A DNA stretch of 64,000 bases from NCBI RefSeq assembly GCF_002135375.1, contig NZ_NEGH01000001.1, forward strand, positions 1 through 64,000, read 5' to 3'. Positions 57,240-64,000 of the stretch are shown here, piece by piece. The notes beneath the pieces are model-generated. The model searched no databases. It was not told the DNA's origin and worked only from the letters and a program-made list of their open reading frames with translations. The position numbers were made by a program, and so were the translations under genes. Source of the stretch: Acinetobacter sp. ANC 4558. GTDB lineage: Bacteria; Pseudomonadota; Gammaproteobacteria; Pseudomonadales; Moraxellaceae. Within the stretch, counting starts at the first letter, position 1. Each line of letters opens with the position of its first letter.

Positions 57240-59063
57240 ATGCCAGCATACAAAGCACCTCTTCGCGATATTCGCTTTTTAATGAATGAAGTTCTTGACT
57301 TCAATTCCCACTATCAAACCCTTTCAAATGGTGAATATGCAGATTCTGAAACCGTAGATATGATTTTAGAAGGTGCTGCAGATTTTTGTGAAAATGTGCT
57401 TTCTCCACTCAATCAAACAGGAGATGAAGAAGGTTGTCACTTTGAAAATGGCGAAGTAAAAACTCCTAAAGGCTTCAAAGAAGCTTATGATCAATTTGTC
57501 CAAGGAGGATGGCAAGGACTGTCTTATCCTGAAGAATTTGGCGGTCAAAATCTACCAATGTCATTAAATCTGATTAAATCTGAAATGATGGGTACCGCCA
57601 ACTGGTCTTTTCAAATGTATCCAGGTCTAAGCGTAGGATGTATCAATACATTTTTACAATTTGGCTCAGAAGAACAAAAGAACACTTATCTCCCGCATTT
57701 AGTCGCAGGAACTTGGTCTGGTACCATGTGCTTAACAGAACCACAATGCGGAACAGATTTAGGTCAAGTTAAAACTAAGGCCGAACCTCAAGCTGATGAT
57801 ACATACCATATTTCAGGAACTAAAATTTTTATTTCTGCTGGCGAACATGATTTAACAGAAAATATCATCCATATTGTGCTTGCCCGTCTTCCTGATGCTC
57901 CTGCAGGCACGAAGGGAATTTCTTTATTTATTGTCCCTAAATTTATTCCAAATGCTGATGGCAGCATAGGTGAACGAAATCCTGTAAACTGTGGTTCGAT
58001 TGAGCATAAAATGGGAATTCGTGCCTCTGCAACAGCAGTACTTAACTTTGATCAAGCAGTCGGTTACTTAATTGGTGAGCCGAACAAAGGCTTACATGCA
58101 ATGTTCACTTTCATGAATACTGCACGTATTGGTACAGCAATTCAAGGTTTAGCGCATGCCGAATTGTCTTTCCAAGGCGCACTGCCATATGCTAAAGAAC
58201 GTATGTCAATGCGTGCACTTTCAGGTAAAAAAGATCCTGAGAAAGTGGCTGATACCATTATTCATCATGCAGATGTACGTCGGATGCTATTAACTCAAAA
58301 AGCGATTGCAGAAGGTGGTCGCTCAATGGTTTATTACGCAGCACAACTTGCAGATAAAATGAATGATGCTTTACTTCGTGGTGATACCACTGCTTTTAAA
58401 GCCCACGATGAACACTTAGGGTTTTATACTCCAATTTTAAAAGGATTTTTAACAGAACTCGGTTTTGAAGCTGCAAACCACGGTATGCAAGTCTATGGCG
58501 GACATGGCTATATTAAAGAATGGGGTATGGAACAAATTGTTCGTGATGCACGTATTGCTTCATTATATGAAGGAACTACAGGAGTACAGGCCTTAGACCT
58601 AATCGGCCGTAAAGTTCTACTGTCTTCTAAAGGTAAAGTCATTCGAGATTATACTGCAGAAATTTTAAAATTCTGTGGGCAACATGCGCCAAATAAATAT
58701 ATGCGTCGCTTTGCGTGGGATCTAACCAAACTGTGTGCTCAATGGAACACTCTAACCGTTCGTATTATGCTCGCTGCACGAAAAGATCGTGATATTGTCT
58801 CTTCTGCTTCAGTCGATTTCTTAATGTTCTCTGGTTATGTCATGATGGCTTATTTCTGGGCACAACAAGCCGCTGTTGCTTCTGCAAAATTAGCATCTGG
58901 CCAAGGTTCAGAAGTTCCTGAATTTTATAAAGCTAAAATTAAAGTGGCTGATTTCTATTTTGAGAGACTGCTGCCACGTACCCAAGGTCATGCTGAAGCA
59001 ATGGTCAACTCATCAAAAACAATGGTCTCTTTAGCACCAGAACATTTTAGTTTTGATTATTAA
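57240..59063 (+). CDS. Acyl-CoA dehydrogenase (long, C-terminally extended type)
   Basis: A 607-residue flavoprotein dehydrogenase. CLTEPQCGTDLG and the FAD segment YHISGTKIFISAGEHD lie in the middle domain; QVYGGHGYIKEWGMEQIVRD and ASLYEGTTGVQALDL supply the catalytic base (about 440). A ~130-residue C-terminal extension (DUF-type Acyl-CoA_dh_C) is present, as in AidB-like and DmdC-like members; the exact substrate is unknown. AGGA precedes the ATG. Confidence 0.9.
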   Translation: MPAYKAPLRDIRFLMNEVLDFNSHYQTLSNGEYADSETVDMILEGAADFCENVLSPLNQTGDEEGCHFENGEVKTPKGFKEAYDQFVQGGWQGLSYPEEFGGQNLPMSLNLIKSEMMGTANWSFQMYPGLSVGCINTFLQFGSEEQKNTYLPHLVAGTWSGTMCLTEPQCGTDLGQVKTKAEPQADDTYHISGTKIFISAGEHDLTENIIHIVLARLPDAPAGTKGISLFIVPKFIPNADGSIGERNPVNCGSIEHKMGIRASATAVLNFDQAVGYLIGEPNKGLHAMFTFMNTARIGTAIQGLAHAELSFQGALPYAKERMSMRALSGKKDPEKVADTIIHHADVRRMLLTQKAIAEGGRSMVYYAAQLADKMNDALLRGDTTAFKAHDEHLGFYTPILKGFLTELGFEAANHGMQVYGGHGYIKEWGMEQIVRDARIASLYEGTTGVQALDLIGRKVLLSSKGKVIRDYTAEILKFCGQHAPNKYMRRFAWDLTKLCAQWNTLTVRIMLAARKDRDIVSSASVDFLMFSGYVMMAYFWAQQAAVASAKLASGQGSEVPEFYKAKIKVADFYFERLLPRTQGHAEAMVNSSKTMVSLAPEHFSFDY

Positions 59064-59493
59064 GCCATATATGTTTCTAGAATAAGAGTACTCGATGCTC
59101 TTATTCTTTATTCATTTAAATCATACAAACTGACTTTTATTTCTCTGTTTTCATCTTTAATTTAAAATTAAAAAAATCAAATTTTCTTCTTTATAATGGA
59201 ATGATATAGGAACTAATCCTATTCTCTTCATTATTTCCACACAAAGCATCAATACATAAGATTTCTGATTATTTTCTGTAAAAACATGAAGACGATAAGA
59301 AGTAATTTATGCTGTTATTTTTAAAATTTTTCTATTTAAACTCAAAATTAAAACAAAAATTGTATGAAATCAAAATACTAGTTTAAATTATTTTATTTTT
59401 CTCGCTTTTACAAATGAACTATCTTGACCTCCATTTCATATTCATAAGTTTTTTTTATGATGATTTTACAAAACAACGAAGAGTCGCTTCAGA
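59064..59493. other. Non-coding region before the Asr-like gene
   Basis: Apart from the terminator at 59079-59111 the 430 bases hold no coding frame. The likely promoter of the basic exported protein gene is here; TTGACC at 59429 is the best -35, without a matching -10. Confidence 0.4.
59079..59111 (+). terminator. Terminator of the acyl-CoA dehydrogenase gene
   Basis: AGAATAAGAG and CTCTTATTCT pair around a nine-base loop, followed by TTATT. It lies 15 bases after the stop. Confidence 0.7.
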
Positions 59494-59781
59494 ATGAAAA
59501 AATTAGTTTCTTCCTTAATGGTCGGTTTAATTGCATCTACTTGTGCAATGGTCACTATGGCAAATACACCAGATCTACATAACAATAAAACACCAACGCA
59601 TCAACAAGTGGATAAAAAAGCAAATTCTCATCAACAAAAAAATAAAAAACATCATTCATCAAAAACTGCAATGAAAAAAAAATCAAAACATAAAGCGCAT
59701 AGAACCTCAGTAAAAAGACACGCGAAGCCACATGCTTCCGCACAACATAAGCAACCACTCAAACAAAATCAACAGAGTTAA
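59494..59781 (+). CDS. Basic exported protein, Asr-like
   Basis: A 95-residue protein with a signal peptide (cleavage probably after Ala23, TMA) and a mature part that is almost all Lys, His, Gln, Ala and Ser (KKHHSSKTAMKKKSKHKAH). This composition resembles the periplasmic acid-shock protein Asr, but no alignable domain exists, so similarity is by type only. It is transcribed toward a bidirectional terminator shared with the outer-membrane barrel gene. Confidence 0.65.
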   Translation: MKKLVSSLMVGLIASTCAMVTMANTPDLHNNKTPTHQQVDKKANSHQQKNKKHHSSKTAMKKKSKHKAHRTSVKRHAKPHASAQHKQPLKQNQQS

Positions 59782-59783
59782 TA

Positions 59784-59811
59784 AAAAAGAGCGCCTAGGC
59801 GCTCTTTTTAT
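59784..59811. terminator. Bidirectional terminator after the Asr-like gene
   Basis: AAAAAGAGCGCC-TAG-GCGCTCTTTTT-type stem with A and T flanks, between the convergent Asr-like and barrel genes. Confidence 0.88.
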
Positions 59812-59823
59812 CTCATCTCAAAA

Positions 59824-60495
59824 TTAGAAGTTATAACGTGCACCAATATAGAATTCATTTTTTTCTAAATGAGCTTTCATTTGCTCATCTTGTAAGCCAC
59901 GAGCATTCACAAAATTGTTTAAGCCACTTTCAACTTTACCTAAATCTACGTAGCGATAACCTAAGTCGATATTCACTTCTTTAATTGGACGATAGCTTAC
60001 GCCTGCACCAACTGAATATGCTAAGTTAGTATCGGTATTCGAACCATATTGACGTGTTTCAACACCTTGCCAACCACTTGATTTTACTTTGGCAACACCA
60101 AGACCGACAGAACCAAATACGGCAACATTTTTATAAACTTCCACATCTCTATAAGCATTTACAAAGACACTTTGTGTTTTTACTTTATGGTGATTTAAGC
60201 TTGTTGGAAAGGTCGTTGAACCACTTGTATATTCATATTTCTTATCAAAAGAATATTCAACCTCAGCTCTCCAATTGTTTTTGTAATCATAACCCAGTGC
60301 AATTGTAGGCGTTGTTTTATGTTGCTTATCATCACCCGCAACAAATTGACCAATTCCTGGGCGTAAACTTGTATCCATATTTTTTGCTTTTTGGTCTGAA
60401 TAAGCAAGCTTAGCAGATACATAATAATTATCAGCAAAAGCAAATGATGAAGTCGAAATTAATAAAATATTCGTTAATAAGAAAATTTTCTTCAT
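59824..60495 (-). CDS. Outer-membrane beta-barrel protein (Opa/OmpW-like)
   Basis: A 223-residue protein with a signal peptide (cleavage after AFA, position 21) and a mature region with eight alternating aromatic/glycine strands, ending in the C-terminal ARYNF that outer-membrane barrels use for BAM recognition. VSYRPIKEVNIDLGYRYVDLG near the end is typical of the opacity/OmpX-like family. Function unknown. Its start is followed upstream by the long gap 60496-61039. Confidence 0.8.
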   Translation of the reverse strand: MKKIFLLTNILLISTSSFAFADNYYVSAKLAYSDQKAKNMDTSLRPGIGQFVAGDDKQHKTTPTIALGYDYKNNWRAEVEYSFDKKYEYTSGSTTFPTSLNHHKVKTQSVFVNAYRDVEVYKNVAVFGSVGLGVAKVKSSGWQGVETRQYGSNTDTNLAYSVGAGVSYRPIKEVNIDLGYRYVDLGKVESGLNNFVNARGLQDEQMKAHLEKNEFYIGARYNF

Positions 60496-61039
60496 GTTTA
60501 ATCCTCAAAAATCTAAAAAATAAAATAATGTTTCTACAACAATATAAATGGTCATGACTTTATTAAATTTTAGATAACCCCTATTTCATAACTATCTAAA
60601 AAGTTAATAAATTTAAAACCTTAACTCTCACAAAATCGAGATATATATCAAATATATTTTAGATATATTTATTTAATACACATTTAATATGATAAATATA
60701 TCACAATTATTCTTATTAAATTAATAATATTTCACTTAAATTTTGTTATTTTTTATTATTTTTTGCACATTTAATATTCACATTTCATTTTAAAATAAGT
60801 CTATATTACTGTTCGCTATTCAATTTTCAATCAGTATATAAATCAGATCTAGCCCATAATTCATGGTCGTGAAGGCTTTAGTAATCTACTTTCTTTGATA
60901 GGCATTATGTCTAAAGAAGAGTGAATGGCGTACTCATGACACATTATTTTATATAGAGAAATGACGAGTTAACTCTAAACCAAATAAAAATCTGATGAAG
61001 TTTTCATTTGGCATTTTTTCTTTGTTACCCGCTCTATCA
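60496..61039. other. AT-rich gap between the barrel gene and hemW
   Basis: No coding frame of useful size. A hairpin with a plus-strand T run lies at 60980-61018, which no plus-strand gene explains. Confidence 0.5.
60980..61018 (+). terminator. Terminator-like hairpin with no plus-strand gene
   Basis: CCAAAT and ATTTGG pair around an inner AAAA/TTTT stem and are followed by CATTTTTTC on the plus strand. On the minus strand it might end hemW, but only TTT follows. Confidence 0.45.
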
Positions 61040-62194
61040 TTATAAAAATTCTTCTAATACTGAGTTTAAAAAACCATGGCCATATTCTGTACATGAGAGT
61101 CTATTGCTATCTTCAACTAGAAGCTGACGTTGACGCAGAGAGCTCAAACATTTTTCCAAGTCTTTTAACGCTAGACCAGTACGTTCAGCATAAAGCTCTG
61201 CACTTACCCCCTCATTTAACCGCAATGCATTCATCATGAACTCAAATGGCAGATCTGCTTTTTCAATTTTTTTATACTGTAAATGCTCTGCTGGAGTTTT
61301 AGCTAAATAATCTTTCGGCAATCGTGTTTTTTGAAATCTGTATACGCCATCTATTTGAGTAACCTTTCCATGTGCACCAGCACCGATTGCTAAATAATCG
61401 CCAAACTCCCAATAGTTTAAGTTGTGTGTAGAAGGTAATTCTTTACGCCATGCAGAAACTTCGTAATTAATAAATCCACTGGCCTTTAAATACGTCTCTC
61501 CTTGTTCTTGAATAGACTCCAACACATCATCTATAGGTAAAATAGGTTGAGTTCGAAAGAACACTGTATTGGGTTCTATCGTTAACTGATACCAAGAAAT
61601 ATGTGTCGCACCATTTTCTACTGCTAATTTTAAATCATATAATGCTTGTTCTAGTGTTTGTTCTGGAAGACCATGCATTAAATCGACATTAATTCTTTGA
61701 AAACCTGCTTCTTTCGCATGTTGAATTGCAAAAATTGCATCATCATTATTATGAATACGACCTAATCGTTTTAAATGTTCCGTATCGAAACTTTGTACCC
61801 CAAGTGATAAACGATTAATTCCTGCTTTCAAATAATCTGCAAAAGGATCATGTTCAACCGTACCCGGATTTGCTTCTAATGTAATTTCGCAATCTTGTTC
61901 AAATGGAATGATTTTTTTTAAGTGTGAAAATAACCACTGATAGCCATTCGCAGAAATTAAAGACGGCGTTCCCCCCCCAATAAAGATACTGTGAATTTTA
62001 CGGCCTTGAGCAAAATGAATTTGGGTTTTAAAATCTTCAACCAATGCCTGTAAATATTCTTGTTCCAAATCTAATGACAACTCTCCATTCGGAACAGCAT
62101 GTGAATTAAAGTCACAATATGGACATTTTCGTACACACCATGGCATATGAATATATAAAGATAATGGAATAATTGCAGGATTTAGCTCAGCCAA
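61040..62194 (-). CDS. hemW: HemW, radical SAM heme chaperone
   Basis: A 384-residue HemN-like protein with Cys20, Cys24 and Cys27 (CVRKCPYCDFNSH); Phe stands where HemN has its fourth cysteine, so this is the HemW class, which binds heme and hands it to respiratory proteins and is not thought to oxidise coproporphyrinogen. GGGTPS and NLNYWEFGDYLAIGAGAHG are typical. Single gene. Confidence 0.93.
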   Translation of the reverse strand: MAELNPAIIPLSLYIHMPWCVRKCPYCDFNSHAVPNGELSLDLEQEYLQALVEDFKTQIHFAQGRKIHSIFIGGGTPSLISANGYQWLFSHLKKIIPFEQDCEITLEANPGTVEHDPFADYLKAGINRLSLGVQSFDTEHLKRLGRIHNNDDAIFAIQHAKEAGFQRINVDLMHGLPEQTLEQALYDLKLAVENGATHISWYQLTIEPNTVFFRTQPILPIDDVLESIQEQGETYLKASGFINYEVSAWRKELPSTHNLNYWEFGDYLAIGAGAHGKVTQIDGVYRFQKTRLPKDYLAKTPAEHLQYKKIEKADLPFEFMMNALRLNEGVSAELYAERTGLALKDLEKCLSSLRQRQLLVEDSNRLSCTEYGHGFLNSVLEEFL

Positions 62195-62310
62195 GGATCA
62201 AACTCAAAAAGCAGTATTTTATTAATTTTAACATGAGTATGTTCGCAGCTCATGAAATATCTTTCAAATTGAATTAGACTAAAGGCCATTCTAAAATTAA
62301 TTTGTGCAAC

Positions 62311-62772
62311 ATGTTCAAAATATCGAATCAACTGCTCTTGCTCATGCCTTTAGCCATGGGAATTGGAATTGTTTTAACTTTCCAAACTGCAATTAATTCA
62401 CAACTTAAGATATTTTTGCCTTCACATTTGCAAACTGCTCTTTTCTCTTTTTTAGTGGGTACAATAACGCTCTTTTGTTTAGTCCTCATCGAAAATGCTG
62501 GAAAACCAAATCTCAATCAGCTCTACGCGATGCCTTGGTATTTATGGTTTGGTGGCTGTCTGGGCGTTTATGCCATTACAATAAGTATTTTTACAGCGCC
62601 CAAACTCGGATTTTTAACCTTTTCAGGTTTAGTTATTTTTGGTCAAGTTGTCACATCCATGCTATTTGACCAATTTGGTTTATTAGGTGTCAATAAAACA
62701 CCTATCAATTGGCAACGCCTTTTAGGTGGTATTGTGATTTTTATCGGTGTGCTTCTCACTTTACAACGCTAA
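62311..62772 (+). CDS. DMT family transporter, YdcZ/DUF606 type
   Basis: A 153-residue membrane protein with five hydrophobic helices, one half of the ten-helix DMT plan, as in the YdcZ (DUF606) family, some of which pair with a second half. QTAINSQLKIFLPSHLQTALFSF-like N-terminus is typical. The start may be ATG 62311 (MFKISNQ) or an earlier TTG at 62302. The substrate is unknown. The abeM-like gene starts 37 bases after it. Confidence 0.85.
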   Translation: MFKISNQLLLLMPLAMGIGIVLTFQTAINSQLKIFLPSHLQTALFSFLVGTITLFCLVLIENAGKPNLNQLYAMPWYLWFGGCLGVYAITISIFTAPKLGFLTFSGLVIFGQVVTSMLFDQFGLLGVNKTPINWQRLLGGIVIFIGVLLTLQR

Positions 62773-62809
62773 AACTTTCACGCTAAGCACCAAATCATGA
62801 GTAAATGAA

Positions 62810-64000
62810 GTGTCAAAGATTAACAGTACACGTTACGAGTTAAAACAACTTTTTCAATTGATGATTCCTATTTTAGTGACCCAATTTGCCCAAGCTGGTT
62901 TTGGACTTATTGATACTATTATGGCTGGACATCTTTCTGCCAATGACCTTGCAGCGATTGCTGTGGGTGTCGGTCTTTGGATTCCAATCATGCTACTTTT
63001 TAGTGGCATTATGATTGCAACAACACCGTTAGTTGCAGAAGCTTACGGCGCACGAACATTCGATAAAATTGGCACCATTGCCAGACAATCGATATGGATT
63101 GCTTTAATCTTAGGAATTATTGCCGGCTTAATTCTACAAGTTATGCCTTTTCTTTTACCCTTGTTTGGTGTGCCTGAAAAATTAATTCCAAAGGCAAGTT
63201 TATTTTTACATGCGATTGGTTTTGGTATGCCTGCTGTTACGATGTATGCAGCCTTACGTGGCTATTCAGAGGCATTGGGCCACCCAAGACCTGTGACTGC
63301 AATTAGCTTAATTGCATTAGTGGCTTTAATTCCTCTCAACTATTTATTTATGTATGGGGCAGGTCCTATTCCTGCACTGGGTTCTGCTGGTTGTGGGTTT
63401 GCAACAGCTATTTTACAATGGTTAATGCTGATTGCCTTAGCACTCTATGTATTCAAAGCATCTGCTTATCAAAAAACTCAACCGTTTAGTGTCTTGGAAA
63501 AGCTTGATCCATATTGGATAAAAAGAATTTTTAAATTAGGTTTTCCGATTGGTTTAGCTATCTTCTTTGAAGTCAGCCTCTTTAGTACAGCCGCAATTGT
63601 GCTGAGTCCATTAGGTGAAATTACTATTGCTGCACACCAAATTGCCATTTCATTAACCACAATCTTGTTTATGGTTCCTATGTCATTGGCAATTGCACTG
63701 ACGATTCGTATTGGTATTCATTATGGTGAAAAAAATATCAATGCCATGCAGAAAGTACAGATTTTAGGATTTATTACTGCGACCCTTTTAGCACTCATTT
63801 CAATGGCTGTTTTATGGTTATATCGACCTGAAATTATTTCGTTCTACACACAAGATTTTGATGTAGGCATCATTGCGATGCATTTAATTCTCTATGCCAT
63901 AGCTTATCAACTTATGGATTCTTGGCAAGTCAGTGCAGCTGGATGCTTACGAGGTATGCAAGATACGAAAGGTCCAATGTGGATCACGATGGTTGCATAT
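62810..64000 (+). CDS. abeM: MATE multidrug efflux pump, AbeM-like (5' part)
   Basis: The first 397 codons of a MATE family transporter, open to the window end. The translation includes IPILVTQFAQAGFGLIDTIMAGH, then TPLVAEAYGAR and MYAALRGYSEALGHPRPVT, which matches the Acinetobacter AbeM, an H+-coupled exporter of fluoroquinolones, dyes and aminoglycosides. It begins with GTG at 62810. Its 3' end lies outside. Not a resistance gene by itself: it is a normal core gene in Acinetobacter. Confidence 0.9.
   Translation, partial: MSKINSTRYELKQLFQLMIPILVTQFAQAGFGLIDTIMAGHLSANDLAAIAVGVGLWIPIMLLFSGIMIATTPLVAEAYGARTFDKIGTIARQSIWIALILGIIAGLILQVMPFLLPLFGVPEKLIPKASLFLHAIGFGMPAVTMYAALRGYSEALGHPRPVTAISLIALVALIPLNYLFMYGAGPIPALGSAGCGFATAILQWLMLIALALYVFKASAYQKTQPFSVLEKLDPYWIKRIFKLGFPIGLAIFFEVSLFSTAAIVLSPLGEITIAAHQIAISLTTILFMVPMSLAIALTIRIGIHYGEKNINAMQKVQILGFITATLLALISMAVLWLYRPEIISFYTQDFDVGIIAMHLILYAIAYQLMDSWQVSAAGCLRGMQDTKGPMWITMVAY

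Noticed and set aside
62302..64000. The abeM-like gene as an acquired resistance determinant
   Set aside because: It sits in core sequence with normal composition and no mobile-element signs, so it is an intrinsic efflux gene.

Overview
The window is a stretch of conserved core chromosome from a gammaproteobacterium of the genus Acinetobacter or a very close relative. The base composition is AT-rich. The last gene is nearly identical in pattern to the Acinetobacter AbeM efflux pump, the Mla genes are in the order mlaFEDCB, and the ribosomal proteins, Dxs, RibA and SdhE look like Acinetobacter sequences. I see no insertion sequence, prophage, plasmid gene or CRISPR array. Species cannot be fixed from the sequence alone.

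Layout: (1) 1-1171 holds the end of an ETF:ubiquinone oxidoreductase gene and a minus-strand tRNA cluster (tRNA-Ser GCT and three identical tRNA-Arg ACG). (2) 1442-8388 holds rnr (RNase R), prlC, a YheV-like zinc-ribbon gene, a DMT exporter, and the sdhE-ygfX pair. (3) 8757-22515 is the complete S10-spc-alpha ribosomal protein supercluster on the minus strand, 28 genes from rpsJ to rplQ, including rpmD and rpmJ, with a promoter and structured leader before rpsJ and hairpin-bearing spacers before rplN and rpsM. (4) 22583-31500 holds a glutamine amidotransferase-like gene, a MetC-type lyase, a HerA-like ATPase, hmp with twin NsrR boxes and nsrR behind it, engB, a DAACS symporter and tesB. (5) 31766-40053 holds plsB, an SDR gene, recG-comF, a LOG gene coupled to a Nudix gene, and corA. 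(6) 40096-43307 is the mlaFEDCB phospholipid-transport operon. (7) 43677-52047 holds a DEAD-box helicase with a repeat-rich tail and long leader, marC, suhB, dxs, ribA and hemN. (8) 52218-64000 holds hemF, a small membrane protein gene, aroE, a 771-residue lipoprotein of unknown function, an acyl-CoA dehydrogenase, an Asr-like basic exported protein, an outer-membrane barrel, hemW, a YdcZ-like transporter and the 5' part of a MATE pump (abeM-like).

Functional links: the ribosomal genes, secY and rpoA form the translation/secretion/transcription core. rnr, the DEAD-box helicase and engB add RNA turnover and ribosome assembly. plsB and mla together make and maintain membrane phospholipids. hemN, hemF and hemW are two coproporphyrinogen oxidases and the related heme chaperone. 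hmp and nsrR form a self-contained nitric-oxide response.

I did not find a convincing new multi-gene system. The observations most worth a second look are RNA-level: a leader of about 260 nt with a short upstream ORF before the DEAD-box helicase gene, a long near-perfect hairpin between rpsQ and rplN, a candidate minus-strand small RNA at about 7418-7523, and the structured S10 and alpha leaders. The large uncharacterised lipoprotein is the most interesting protein.
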